A stretch of DNA of 64,000 bases, taken from the NCBI RefSeq assembly GCF_013283745.1, contig NZ_JABSTZ010000002.1, positions 248,001 through 312,000 of the forward strand, in the 5' to 3' direction. The stretch comes from Aeromicrobium stalagmiti (GTDB lineage: Bacteria > Actinomycetota > Actinomycetes > Propionibacteriales > Nocardioidaceae). The notes beneath the pieces were generated by a model. That model saw only the letters and a list, made by a program, of their open reading frames with translations. It had not been told where the DNA came from and searched no databases. Both the position numbers and the translations under genes were made by a program. Below are positions 1-8,222 of this stretch, piece after piece; positions within the stretch are counted from its first letter, which is position 1; each line of letters starts with the position of its first letter.

Positions 1-1248
1 ATCATGGTCGAGGACACCAACCCCGGCGCGTCGGGCAGCTCGCCGGACGAGCTGACCGCGGCCGGCAACGTGCTCTACTTCGACGCGGTGACGGCGAACG
101 GCTCGGAGCCCTTCCGCTCCACCGGGTCAGCGGCCAGCACCTACCAGCTCAAGGACATCTTCGCCGGCGGTGGCAGCAGCCAGGCGAGCGGCTTCACCCA
201 GGCCGGCGGCGTCACCTACTTCTCGGCCCGCAGCGAGGCCGGCGGCTTCGAGCTCTGGCGCACCGACGGCACCCCGGCCGGCACCAGCCTGGTCGAGGAC
301 ATCCTGCCCGGCGCAGGCAGCTCGACGCCGAACGAGATCACGGCCCTCGGGTCGAAGGTCATCTTCCGCGCGGGTGAGACCGACGACAACACCGAGCTGT
401 GGACCAGCGACGGCACTGCAGCCGGCACCGTGCTGCTGAAGGACGTCCGTCCCGGCGCGCTCGGCGGCAGCCCGCAGCGGTTCGTCGTCAACGGTGGCCG
501 GGCCGTCTTCTCCGCCAACGACGGCGTCTCCGGCCAGGAGCTGTGGGTCACCGACGGCACGATCGGCGGCACCGCCGAGGTCAAGGACATCGTGCCCGGC
601 AGCGCGTCGAGCACGCCCACCCCGGTGGGCACCGTCGCAGGAGTCGTCGTGTTCCGCGTCTTCTTCAACGAGACGAGCAGCCTGTGGAGCGTGGCCCCGA
701 GCACCCTGGACGTCGTGACGTCCTCGACGCCCGACATCAACGGTGAGCGTCGCGTGGCCAAGACCCTCAAGGCCGACGCCGGCGCCTGGGAGGCCGGAGC
801 GACGCTGAGCTACCAGTGGCTGCGCGACGGAAGCCCGATCGACGGAGCCACGGCCTCGTCGTACAAGCTGACCACGAGCAACGTGGGCAAGAAGGTCTCG
901 GTGCGCGTCTCGGGTGCCAAGAACGGCAAGGTCACCGGGGTCCGCGTGTCGAGCGCCTCGACGATCAAGGCCGGCATCCAGGTCCACCGCCCCACGCCGT
1001 CGATCGTGGGCACCGCCAAGGTCGGCAACACGCTGAAGATCAAGGCCCGCACGTACGACAGCGGCGTCTCGAAGTCGTACCAGTGGCTGCGGGACGGCAA
1101 GGCGATCAGCGGCAGCTCGGCACAGAAGTCGAGCTACAAGGTCCGCTCGGCCGACAAGGGTCACCGCATCTCGGTGAAGGTGACTGCGACGAAGACGGCG
1201 TACGAGTCGTTCACCCGCACGTCGGCCAAGACGAGCAAGGTCTCGTAG
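1..1248 (+). CDS. ELWxxDGT-repeat surface protein, 3' portion (5' end lies before the window)
   Basis: The reading frame is open from the first base, so the first ATG (position 4) is unlikely to be the true start. The N-terminal half holds 48-residue repeats built around an ELWxTDGTxxGT core. Core codons begin at 250, 394 and 538, and a degenerate copy (EPFRSTGS) starts at 106, all exactly 144 nt apart. The C-terminal half has two Ig-like modules of about 89 residues, each carrying YQWLRDG (from 811 and 1078). There is no LPXTG motif or C-terminal membrane anchor. Proteins with such repeats are generally large, secreted or surface-exposed, with beta-propeller-like repeats; their ligands are unknown. 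Calling it extracellular is inference because the signal peptide is not in view. A strong hairpin follows the stop, so this is probably the end of a transcription unit. Confidence 0.75.
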   Translation: MMVEDTNPGASGSSPDELTAAGNVLYFDAVTANGSEPFRSTGSAASTYQLKDIFAGGGSSQASGFTQAGGVTYFSARSEAGGFELWRTDGTPAGTSLVEDILPGAGSSTPNEITALGSKVIFRAGETDDNTELWTSDGTAAGTVLLKDVRPGALGGSPQRFVVNGGRAVFSANDGVSGQELWVTDGTIGGTAEVKDIVPGSASSTPTPVGTVAGVVVFRVFFNETSSLWSVAPSTLDVVTSSTPDINGERRVAKTLKADAGAWEAGATLSYQWLRDGSPIDGATASSYKLTTSNVGKKVSVRVSGAKNGKVTGVRVSSASTIKAGIQVHRPTPSIVGTAKVGNTLKIKARTYDSGVSKSYQWLRDGKAISGSSAQKSSYKVRSADKGHRISVKVTATKTAYESFTRTSAKTSKVS

Positions 1249-1260
1249 GCGTTCGCGCAG

Positions 1261-1292
1261 CGGTGGCCGTCCCTCTCGGGGGACGGCCACCG
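1261..1292. terminator. Hairpin between convergent genes
   Basis: A perfect 12-bp stem (CGGTGGCCGTCC paired with GGACGGCCACCG) with an 8-nt loop lies between the repeat-protein stop and the convergent PH-domain gene. There is no T-run, which is usual for actinobacterial terminators, and it could serve both strands. Confidence 0.7.
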
Positions 1293-1306
1293 TCGTGCGT
1301 CGAGGC

Positions 1307-2638
1307 TCAGGCGCGGGACGCCCTCGCGCGAGCGAGCTGGGCGAGGAGGGCGTCGCGGGCAGCGCGCTCGTCGAGGTGCCGGCCGTCGGCGTCGACCGGA
1401 CCCTTGGGCGTGTGCACCTCGACGGTGGCCACACGTCGCCGGCGCTGCAGGGGACCCTGCCGGAGCTCGACCGACTGGGTCTTGCTGTGCGGGACGATGC
1501 TCGTGGTGCGCTCGATCCAGCCCTCGTGGGCGACGAAGGTGATCTCGTCGGCGGCGATCCAGCGATAGCGCCACCCGACGGGGGCGAACGGCCACGAGCG
1601 TCGGGGGGCGCGGGTCAGGACGAGGTCGCGGGTCGACGCGTGCGGGATGAGCTCGGCGATGACCGCGGCGGCGAGCGCCGGATCGGCGATGGGCAGCAGC
1701 GTCGACGAGGAGTTGTCGCCCTGGTCGTCGCCCTGCGCCGCGTAGCCGGCGATGTCGACCTCGAGGCGCTGCCAGCCGAGCCGCCGCCAGACGAAGGGCT
1801 CCTTGACCGCGATTCCCTGCACCCGGTTGAACGGGATCGTCTGCGAGGTCCGCGAGAGCAGGCCGCGCTCGATGCGCAGGCCGCGCTCGCCCCGCGAGAG
1901 GGTGAAGTCCCACTGCTGCAGCACGCGCAGGGCGATGATCTGGGCAAGCCACGACCCGAGCGGGATGATGCCGCCGAGCGCGACGACGACCTGTCCGAAC
2001 CAGATCGCCAGCGCGACCAGGACGACCGACCCGACCGCCGCGAGCAGGAAGTCGAGCGACAGCACGGTGCCGATCATGACGCGCTCCGGCGGCACCCGGG
2101 TGATCAGCGTGCGGTGCTCGTCCTCGCCGGTGGCGACCTCCTCGCCGTGCGCCCGCGACAGCAGCACCCGGCGCAGGTCGCGGGCGTCGGAGAGCCGGAG
2201 GAACCTCAGGGACGTCCGCGAGTCCTTGCCGCCGGCCATCTCGATGCGCAGCTCGGCCAGGCCGAAGAGTCGGGCGACCAGCGGCTCGGCGATGTCGACC
2301 GACTGGATGCGCTCGTACGGGATGCGGCGCGAGGACTTGGTGATGACGCCCGAGCCGATGCGCAGCTCGGCGCCGTCGATGACGTAGCGGGTGAAGCGCC
2401 AGCTGACGTAGCCGAGGAGCATGCCGAGCAGCAGCCCGCCGACCAGGGCACCTGCGAGGCTGATGAGGGGGCCGAGGTCGCCCCAGCCGTCGCCGGTGAG
2501 GATCGACCCGATGAGTCCGGCGGACGCGGCGACCGCCCACAGCGCGCCCTGGACGACGGCCGTGAGCGGGTGGGTGCGCAGACCGACCGCCTCGACGGGT
2601 GGGTCGTCGGTGCCCGGCGACTCAGAGCCCGGCGCCAT
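1307..2638 (-). CDS. PH-domain membrane protein (YdbT-like, three bacterial PH repeats)
   Basis: This 443-residue protein carries three bacterial PH-like (bPH2) repeats. Each has the typical P-x-x-[RK]-x-Q-[SG]-V turn: PYERIQSVDIAEP near residue 105, IPFNRVQGIAVKEP near 270 and VPHSKTQSVELRQG near 385. Hydrophobic pairs that look like membrane segments sit between them, for example residues 25-75 and about 165-220. It matches the YdbT family that pairs with YdbS; their molecular role is not established, though Bacillus members have been linked to bacteriocin resistance. It overlaps the upstream PH gene by 17 bp, so the two are co-transcribed and probably work together in the membrane. Confidence 0.8.
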   Translation of the reverse strand: MAPGSESPGTDDPPVEAVGLRTHPLTAVVQGALWAVAASAGLIGSILTGDGWGDLGPLISLAGALVGGLLLGMLLGYVSWRFTRYVIDGAELRIGSGVITKSSRRIPYERIQSVDIAEPLVARLFGLAELRIEMAGGKDSRTSLRFLRLSDARDLRRVLLSRAHGEEVATGEDEHRTLITRVPPERVMIGTVLSLDFLLAAVGSVVLVALAIWFGQVVVALGGIIPLGSWLAQIIALRVLQQWDFTLSRGERGLRIERGLLSRTSQTIPFNRVQGIAVKEPFVWRRLGWQRLEVDIAGYAAQGDDQGDNSSSTLLPIADPALAAAVIAELIPHASTRDLVLTRAPRRSWPFAPVGWRYRWIAADEITFVAHEGWIERTTSIVPHSKTQSVELRQGPLQRRRRVATVEVHTPKGPVDADGRHLDERAARDALLAQLARARASRA

Positions 2639-3122
2639 GGGCCTCGCCGAGCTCGGTCAGCCGGTTGCGCAGACGGGTCGCCTCGGCGGCGTCGAGGCCG
2701 GGGACCTGGGCCGCGGTCTCGGGGCTGGCCGTGTGGAGCGTGACGGTCGCGATGCCGAACGCGCGCTCGAGGGGGCCGGCCTGGACGTCGACGAACTGCA
2801 TGCGGCCGTAGGGGATCGCGACGAGCCGCTTGAACATGACGCCGCGGGTGACCAGCAGGTCGTCGGCGTTCTCGGTGTAGCCCCAGCTGCGCTGGTTGCG
2901 GCGTGCCCACCGCCAGCCCCAGCCGCCGCCGGCGACCGAGGCCGCCACGAGCACCCAGCCGGACACCTGGATCCAGGCCGCCAGACCGGGCACGAGGGCC
3001 AGGACCAGCCCGACCAGGGCGACCCCTGCGGCGAGGGAGACGATGAGGATCCGCCGGACCGTCGCGAGGCGAGGGGAGACCCCTTGCCACGTGCCGTCGA
3101 CGGGGGCGAAGAGATTGTCCAT
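2622..3122 (-). CDS. PH-domain membrane protein (YdbS-like)
   Basis: This 166-residue protein has two predicted membrane helices (about residues 24-64) followed by one bPH2 domain with the IPYGRMQFVDVQAGP motif. It is the small partner of the following YdbT-like gene, which starts 17 bp inside it. The ATG at 3122 has no Shine-Dalgarno sequence but lies exactly 6 nt downstream of a TAGTCT -10 hexamer, supporting a leaderless transcript and this start. Function in the family is unknown; a membrane complex of the two proteins is inference from gene pairing. Confidence 0.8.
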   Translation of the reverse strand: MDNLFAPVDGTWQGVSPRLATVRRILIVSLAAGVALVGLVLALVPGLAAWIQVSGWVLVAASVAGGGWGWRWARRNQRSWGYTENADDLLVTRGVMFKRLVAIPYGRMQFVDVQAGPLERAFGIATVTLHTASPETAAQVPGLDAAEATRLRNRLTELGEAHGAGL

Positions 3123-3128
3123 CCGGCC

Positions 3129-3134
3129 AGACTA
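3129..3134 (-). promoter_or_regulatory. -10 hexamer TAGTCT for the PH-domain pair (leaderless)
   Basis: Read on the minus strand, TAGTCT is followed by 6 nt and then the ATG of the YdbS-like gene. The TANNNT-n6-ATG layout is the hallmark of leaderless actinobacterial promoters. Confidence 0.6.
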
Positions 3135-3254
3135 GCCACGTGCGGCGCAGTTGACCCGGTGCCGTCGGCGGTGGGAGACTGAGAGACGCAGATCGTCGAT
3201 TTCTGCCCTTCCCCCCAGCACCCAATAGGCTTTCGAGCTCGCGGAGACACAGTC

Positions 3255-3455
3255 ATGGCCAAAGCACTTGTCGGATACCTCGGTGGACCCACTCCCGACC
3301 AGCTGCGGGAGACCGCCGCACTGCGGCGCCGCATCGCCGATCTCGAGAACGAGGTCCTGCGCCTCAAGGTCGAGAACGACGGACTCCTCGCGACCCTGCG
3401 CGAGCGGGTCGACCTGGTGACGGCCGGCGACCTCGCCGAGCCTCTCGCTCGCTGA
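3255..3455 (+). CDS. Small coiled-coil protein upstream of smc
   Basis: This is a 66-residue, highly charged protein. Residues 15-55 form an almost continuous heptad-like helix (RRRIADLENEVLRLKVEND) with leucines at a/d-like spacing. It has no signal peptide, membrane segment or cysteines. The ATG is preceded by a GGAGAC ribosome-binding site at 3242-3247, and a TAGGCT -10-like element lies further upstream at about 3225. It ends about 50 bp before smc in the same direction. I do not recognise a named family. Proximity to smc suggests, but does not show, a chromosome or cell-division role; a short transcription-factor-like dimerisation helix is equally possible. Confidence 0.65.
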   Translation: MAKALVGYLGGPTPDQLRETAALRRRIADLENEVLRLKVENDGLLATLRERVDLVTAGDLAEPLAR

Positions 3456-3508
3456 CGTCGCAGCGCACTAGGGTGACTCCAACCCGCCGTTCGCCGTAGG
3501 AGCCCCCG

Positions 3509-6500
3509 TTGTACCTCAAGAGCCTCACACTGCGTGGGTTCAAGTCCTTTGCCTCCTCGACGACCCTGCAGCTCGAGCCCGGCATCACCTGCGTCGTCGG
3601 CCCCAACGGCTCCGGCAAGTCCAACGTCGTCGACGCCTTGTCGTGGGTCATGGGCGAGCAGGGCGCCAAGTCCTTGCGCGGCGGCAAGATGGAGGACGTC
3701 ATCTTTGCCGGCACGTCCGGGCGTCCGCCGCTCGGTCGCGCCGAGGTCGTGCTGACGATCGACAACTCCGACGGCGCCCTGCCGATCGAGTACACCGAGG
3801 TCACGATCTCGCGCACGATGTTCCGCAACGGCGGCTCGGAGTACGCGATCAACGGCAACACGTGCCGTCTGCTCGACGTCCAGGAGCTGCTCAGCGACTC
3901 CGGCATCGGGCGCGAGATGCACGTCATCGTCGGACAGGGCCAGCTCGACAGCGTCCTGCGGGCGACGCCTGAGGAGCGCCGCGGCTTCATCGAGGAGGCG
4001 GCCGGCGTCCTCAAGCACCGCAAGCGCAAGGAGAAGGCGATCCGCAAGCTGGACGCCACGCAGGGCAACCTGACGCGTCTCAACGACGTGCTCACCGAGC
4101 TGCGTCGCCAGCTCAAGCCGCTCGGTCGCCAGGCCGAGGTCGCTCGCCGCGCAGCCGTCATCCAGGCTGACGTCCGCGACGCCCGCGCCCGGCTGCTGGC
4201 CGACGACATCGTCACGGCGCGCACCACGATCGCCACCGAGCTCGCCGACGAGACGGCGCTCAAGCAGAAGCGCCAGGCTGTCGAGCAGGCCATCGCGGCC
4301 GCCCGCGAGCAGGAGACCGAGCTCGAGGACCAGCTGCGGGAGGACTCGCCGCGGCTCTCCGCTGCGCAGGAGACCTGGTACAGCCTCTCGGGCCTGCGTG
4401 AACGCATCCGCGGCACCGCGGGCCTGGCCAACGAGCGGGTGCGGCTCGCCGCCGTCGAGGCCGACGACCGCCGGGTCGGTCGCGACCCCGAGGAGCTCGA
4501 GGCCGAGGCGCACCGTGCGCAGGAGCAGCACGAGCAGCTGAGCGCGGGCGTCGCCGCGGCGACGACGGCGCTCGAGTCCGTCATCGCCGAGCGCAACGAG
4601 GCCGAGACGACCTACACCGCCGAGGAGCGCCGGGTCGCCGGCCTGCTGCGTGCCGCGGCCGACCAGCGCGAGGGCCTGGCTCGTCTGCACGGCCAGGTCA
4701 ACGCGCTCAAGAGTCGCGCGACCGCCGCCGGCGAGGAGGTCGGACGCCTCACGAGCGCCCGCGAGGGGGCCGAGGCGCGCGCGGTCGAGGCGCAGCGCCA
4801 GTTCACGGCGCTCGAGAACGAGATCGCCGGGCTCAACGCCGGTGAGTCCGGGCTCGACGAGGAGCTCGAGGTCGCCGAGGCTGCCCTCGGCGAGGCGGTC
4901 ACCGTCCTGTCGACGTTGAGCACCCAGATGCAGGACGCCGAGCGCCAGCAGGCGGCGCTCACGGCCCGCAAGGAGGCGCTCGAGCTCGGCCTGGCCCGCA
5001 AGGACGGCGCGGGCGCGCTGCTCGCGGCCACCGACGAGATCAGCGGCCTGCTCGGCTCCGTCGCGGCGCTGCTCACCGTCCGTGACGGGTGCGAGACGGC
5101 GATCGCCGCGGCTCTCGGGTCGGCGGCCGACGCCGTGGCGGTCGACCACCTCGACACCGCGGTGTCGGCGATGGAGATGCTCAAGTCCGAGGACCTCGGC
5201 CGCGCGGGCATGCTGCTCGGCGGGGGAGAGGTCGACGACTCCACGTGGCCGGGGCTGCCCGACCTCGCGACCTACGCGATCGACGTGGTCGACGGGCCGG
5301 CGTCGCTGCAGGGCGCGCTGCGCCGGCTGCTGTTCAAGGTCGCCGTGGTCGACACGCTCGAGCACGCGCAGGAGGTCATCCGCCTGGCTCCCGACGTCAC
5401 GGCGGTCACGCGCGACGGTGACATCCTCGGTGCGCACTTCGCCGCGGGCGGATCGACGTCCAAGCAGAGCCTCATCGAGGTCCAGGCCGCGATCACCAAG
5501 GCCGACGACGATCTTGCCGCGGCCGTCCACACCCTCGAGCGGCTGCGCTTCGAGCAGGAGACCGGCGAGACGGTGCGGGCCGCGGCGCAGGAGCGGGTCG
5601 ACGCCGCGCTCGCCCAGCTGCACGAGTCGGACGCCACGATGGCCGCCGTCGCCGAGAACCTCGGCCACCTCGGTGCCACGTCGCGGGCCGCCCGCGGCGA
5701 GGCCGATCGCCTCACGACCGCGATCACGTCCGCCGAGGAGGCCATGGCCGGAGACCTGTCGGGCCTGCAGGAGCTCGAGGAGCGTCTCGCCCAGGCCGAG
5801 GCGGCTCCCGAGGAGGAGCCCGACACTGCCCTGCTCGAGGAGCTGGCCGAGAAGGCCTCGGGCTGCCGCCGCGCCGAGACCGAGGCACGTCTGGCGCTGC
5901 GCACCAACGAGGAGCGCGCCCGCGCCCTGGCCGGCCAGGTCACGGCGCTGTTCGAGGCCGCCGAGGCCGAGCGCGAGGCCCGGGTCCGCGCCGCCGAGCG
6001 TCGCGCCCGCCAGCTGCGCGAGGCCGAGACGGCCAAGGCCGTGATCCTCGCGAGCGACCAGGTCCTCGCCCGGCTCGAGCGGTCGATCGCCGAAGCGTCG
6101 ACCCTGCGGCACGAGATCGAGACGTCCCGCTCGGGCCGCGAGGAGACGCTGCGCAGCGTCCGCGGCCAGCTGCGCGACCTGTCGACGCAGCTCGACGGGC
6201 TGACCGACTCGGTGCACAAGGACGAGATGGCGCGCGCCGAGATGCGCCTGCGCCTCGAGGGGCTCGAGAGCCGCGCGCTGGAGGAGCTCGGCCTGGAGGT
6301 CGAGACGCTCGTCGCCGACTACGGGCCCGAGCAGCTCGTCCCGCCGATCACGGTCGAGGGCGAGGACGACTCGCTGCCCACCGAGCCCGTCCCGTACGTC
6401 CGCGAGGCCCAGGTCAAGCGGCTGCGCACCGCCGAGCGGTCGATGGCGATGCTCGGCAAGGTCAACCCGCTGGCGCTCGAGGAGTTCACGGCGCTGGAGG

Positions 6501-7060
6501 AGCGGCACCAGTTCCTCTCCGAGCAGCTCGACGACCTGCGCAAGACCCGTCAGGACCTGCTCGACATCGTCGAGGAGGTCGACGCCAAGGTCGAGCAGGT
6601 CTTCACCGAGGCCTGGTACGACGTCGAGAGCGCCTTCCAGCACGTGTTCAGCCGCCTGTTCCCCGGCGGTGAGGGCGCGCTCGTGCTCACCGATCCGCAG
6701 AACATGCTGACGACGGGCATCGACGTCGAGGCGCGCCCGGCCGGCAAGAAGGTCAAGCGGCTGTCGCTGCTGTCCGGTGGCGAGCGGTCGCTCGTGGCCG
6801 TGGCCTTCCTCGTCGCGCTGTTCAAGGCTCGCCCGAGCCCGTTCTACATCCTCGACGAGGTCGAGGCCGCGCTCGACGACGCCAACCTGGGCCGCCTGCT
6901 CGAGCTCTACGAAGAGCTGCGCGCCAACTCCCAGCTCATCGTCATCACGCACCAGAAGCGGACGATGGAGGTCGCCGACGCGCTCTACGGCGTGTCGATG
7001 CGCGGCGACGGCGTGTCCGCGGTGATCAGCCAGCGTCTGCGCGACGAGGCGTCGGTGTGA
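3509..7060 (+). CDS. smc: Chromosome segregation ATPase SMC
   Basis: This 1183-residue structural-maintenance-of-chromosomes protein is full length. The Walker A motif GPNGSGKS spans residues 31-38. Long charged coiled coils flank a hinge at roughly 515-640. The C-terminal head carries the signature LSGGERS near 1088 and the Walker B YILDEVEAALDD near 1113. SMC forms a homodimer that, with ScpA/ScpB, loops and condenses DNA near the origin. The TTG start is favoured because a TAGGAG ribosome-binding site lies 7 nt upstream and the next residues (YLKSLTLRGFKSFA) are the canonical SMC N-terminus. The scp genes are not in this window. A TAGGGT -10-like hexamer at about 3473 could drive it separately from the small upstream gene. 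Confidence 0.98.
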   Translation: MYLKSLTLRGFKSFASSTTLQLEPGITCVVGPNGSGKSNVVDALSWVMGEQGAKSLRGGKMEDVIFAGTSGRPPLGRAEVVLTIDNSDGALPIEYTEVTISRTMFRNGGSEYAINGNTCRLLDVQELLSDSGIGREMHVIVGQGQLDSVLRATPEERRGFIEEAAGVLKHRKRKEKAIRKLDATQGNLTRLNDVLTELRRQLKPLGRQAEVARRAAVIQADVRDARARLLADDIVTARTTIATELADETALKQKRQAVEQAIAAAREQETELEDQLREDSPRLSAAQETWYSLSGLRERIRGTAGLANERVRLAAVEADDRRVGRDPEELEAEAHRAQEQHEQLSAGVAAATTALESVIAERNEAETTYTAEERRVAGLLRAAADQREGLARLHGQVNALKSRATAAGEEVGRLTSAREGAEARAVEAQRQFTALENEIAGLNAGESGLDEELEVAEAALGEAVTVLSTLSTQMQDAERQQAALTARKEALELGLARKDGAGALLAATDEISGLLGSVAALLTVRDGCETAIAAALGSAADAVAVDHLDTAVSAMEMLKSEDLGRAGMLLGGGEVDDSTWPGLPDLATYAIDVVDGPASLQGALRRLLFKVAVVDTLEHAQEVIRLAPDVTAVTRDGDILGAHFAAGGSTSKQSLIEVQAAITKADDDLAAAVHTLERLRFEQETGETVRAAAQERVDAALAQLHESDATMAAVAENLGHLGATSRAARGEADRLTTAITSAEEAMAGDLSGLQELEERLAQAEAAPEEEPDTALLEELAEKASGCRRAETEARLALRTNEERARALAGQVTALFEAAEAEREARVRAAERRARQLREAETAKAVILASDQVLARLERSIAEASTLRHEIETSRSGREETLRSVRGQLRDLSTQLDGLTDSVHKDEMARAEMRLRLEGLESRALEELGLEVETLVADYGPEQLVPPITVEGEDDSLPTEPVPYVREAQVKRLRTAERSMAMLGKVNPLALEEFTALEERHQFLSEQLDDLRKTRQDLLDIVEEVDAKVEQVFTEAWYDVESAFQHVFSRLFPGGEGALVLTDPQNMLTTGIDVEARPAGKKVKRLSLLSGGERSLVAVAFLVALFKARPSPFYILDEVEAALDDANLGRLLELYEELRANSQLIVITHQKRTMEVADALYGVSMRGDGVSAVISQRLRDEASV

Positions 7061-7491
7061 GCGAGGGCCCGACCACGCGCACCGACTTCTCGGTGCTGCG
7101 CACCATCACGACGCGGTGGGAGGACGAGGACGTCTACGGCCACGTCAACAACGTCGTCTACTACTCGTTCTTCGACACGGCGGTCAACGGCTTCCTGATC
7201 GACGCGACCGGCACCGACATCCGGCGGCTCGATGCCGTGGGGCTCGTCGCCGAGACCCGGTGCACCTTCCTGCGCGAGCTGGGCTTCCCGGGCGACGTGC
7301 AGGCAGGTCTCGCGGTCACCCGGCTCGGCACGTCGAGCATCGTCTACCGGATCGGGCTGTTCCAGGGCGACAGCGACGAGCCCGCAGCGATCGGTCACTT
7401 CGTGCACGTCTACGTCGATGCGGCCGAACGCACCGTCACGCCGGTCCCCGACGTGATCCGCGCGGCCGTCACGCCACTCGTCGTCGCCTGA
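7057..7491 (+). CDS. Acyl-CoA thioesterase, hot-dog (4HBT/YbgC-like) family
   Basis: This 144-residue single hot-dog protein carries the 4HBT signature near its N-terminus (TRWEDEDVYGHVNNVVYYSF), including the aspartate-x-x-glycine-histidine-x-asparagine active-site region. Family members hydrolyse short or aromatic acyl-CoA thioesters; the substrate here cannot be read from sequence. The GTG start overlaps the smc stop (GTGA), so it is translationally coupled to smc. That pairing is probably incidental rather than functional. Length is normal for the family. Confidence 0.85.
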   Translation: MSEGPTTRTDFSVLRTITTRWEDEDVYGHVNNVVYYSFFDTAVNGFLIDATGTDIRRLDAVGLVAETRCTFLRELGFPGDVQAGLAVTRLGTSSIVYRIGLFQGDSDEPAAIGHFVHVYVDAAERTVTPVPDVIRAAVTPLVVA

Positions 7492-7507
7492 CCCGATCGC
7501 GGGCGTA

Positions 7508-7513
7508 TAGGGT
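7508..7513 (+). promoter_or_regulatory. -10 hexamer TAGGGT for the NYN gene (leaderless)
   Basis: TAGGGT is followed by 6 nt and the ATG at 7520, with no Shine-Dalgarno sequence. This separates the NYN gene from the smc-thioesterase unit. Confidence 0.65.
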
Positions 7514-7519
7514 CCGAGC

Positions 7520-8077
7520 ATGACGGATCGCACGACGTACGTCCTGGTCGACGGCGAGAACATCGACGCGACCCTCGGTCAGTCGATCCTGGGGCGACGC
7601 CCCAACCCGCACGAGCGCCCCCGCTGGGACCGGCTGCTGCAGTTCGCCGAGGACGCGTGGGACCAGCCCGTCAGCGGGTTGTTCTTCCTCGCCGCCAACG
7701 GCGAGCTGCCGATGCCGTTCGTGCAGGCGCTCACGTCGATGGGCTTTCGGGCCGTCCCGTTGTCGGGTCGGTCGGACGAGAAGGTCGTCGACATCGCCAT
7801 CCAGCGCACGCTGGAGGAGCTCGGCCGGCGCGAGGCCGACGTCATGCTGGCCAGCAACGACGGCGACTTCATCGAGCAGCTCGAACCGCTGGTCGGTCCG
7901 GGACGGCGGACGGCCCTGCTGGCGTTCCACGAGTTCCGCAACGCGGGCTACGTCCCGCTGTTCGACCGCGGTCTGGAGTTCCACGACCTCGAGTACGACG
8001 TGCAGGCGTTCAACGAGACGCTGCCGCGCATCCGCGTCATCCCGATCGCCGAGTTCGACCCCCGCGACTTCCTCTGA
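7520..8077 (+). CDS. NYN-domain (PIN-like RNase fold) protein
   Basis: This 185-residue protein is essentially one NYN (LabA/DUF88-like) domain. It has an N-terminal VDGENID motif at residues 10-16 and a downstream SNDGDF motif near 112-117, which together supply the acidic metal-binding site of PIN-like nucleases. NYN proteins are predicted RNA-processing or RNA-degrading nucleases; the target is unknown. There is no membrane segment or extra domain. It is transcribed alone and faces the convergent M56 gene across a 140-bp repeat element. Confidence 0.8.
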   Translation: MTDRTTYVLVDGENIDATLGQSILGRRPNPHERPRWDRLLQFAEDAWDQPVSGLFFLAANGELPMPFVQALTSMGFRAVPLSGRSDEKVVDIAIQRTLEELGRREADVMLASNDGDFIEQLEPLVGPGRRTALLAFHEFRNAGYVPLFDRGLEFHDLEYDVQAFNETLPRIRVIPIAEFDPRDFL

Positions 8078-8082
8078 CCCCC

Positions 8083-8222
8083 CGCTGACGAGACCCTTGT
8101 TGCCCCTTCGCGAGAGGGTTGCTGCCCCTTCGCGAGACCGTTGCGGCCCCCACGAGGGCGACAACGGTCTCCTCGAGGGGCGAAAAGGGTCTCCGCGAGG
8201 GGCGGGAACGCTCTCGTCAGCG
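8083..8222. repeat. 140-bp inverted-repeat element with 11-bp termini and six internal units
   Basis: The segment begins CGCTGACGAGA and ends with its exact reverse complement TCTCGTCAGCG. Between them lie three related units reading rightward (from about 8090, 8114 and 8136) and three reading leftward, converging near 8157. They share a GAGACC-n-TTG-n-GCCCCTCGCGA-like pattern of about 21-24 nt. The right terminus includes the TGA stop codon of the M56 gene (8217-8219). It can fold into a long imperfect hairpin between two convergent genes, so it may end transcription on both strands. The regular units and perfect ends look more like a dispersed REP- or MITE-like element than a simple terminator. 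Confidence 0.75.

Noticed and set aside
2657..6952. A 1431-codon open frame on the minus strand opposite smc
   Set aside because: It is the antisense shadow of the smc gene caused by high GC content; its translation is a low-complexity Arg/Leu/Gly string with no domain, and it also runs through the PH gene.
8083..8222. Possible CRISPR array
   Set aside because: The units are in both orientations, have no unique spacers of constant length, and no cas genes are present; an inverted-repeat element explains it better.
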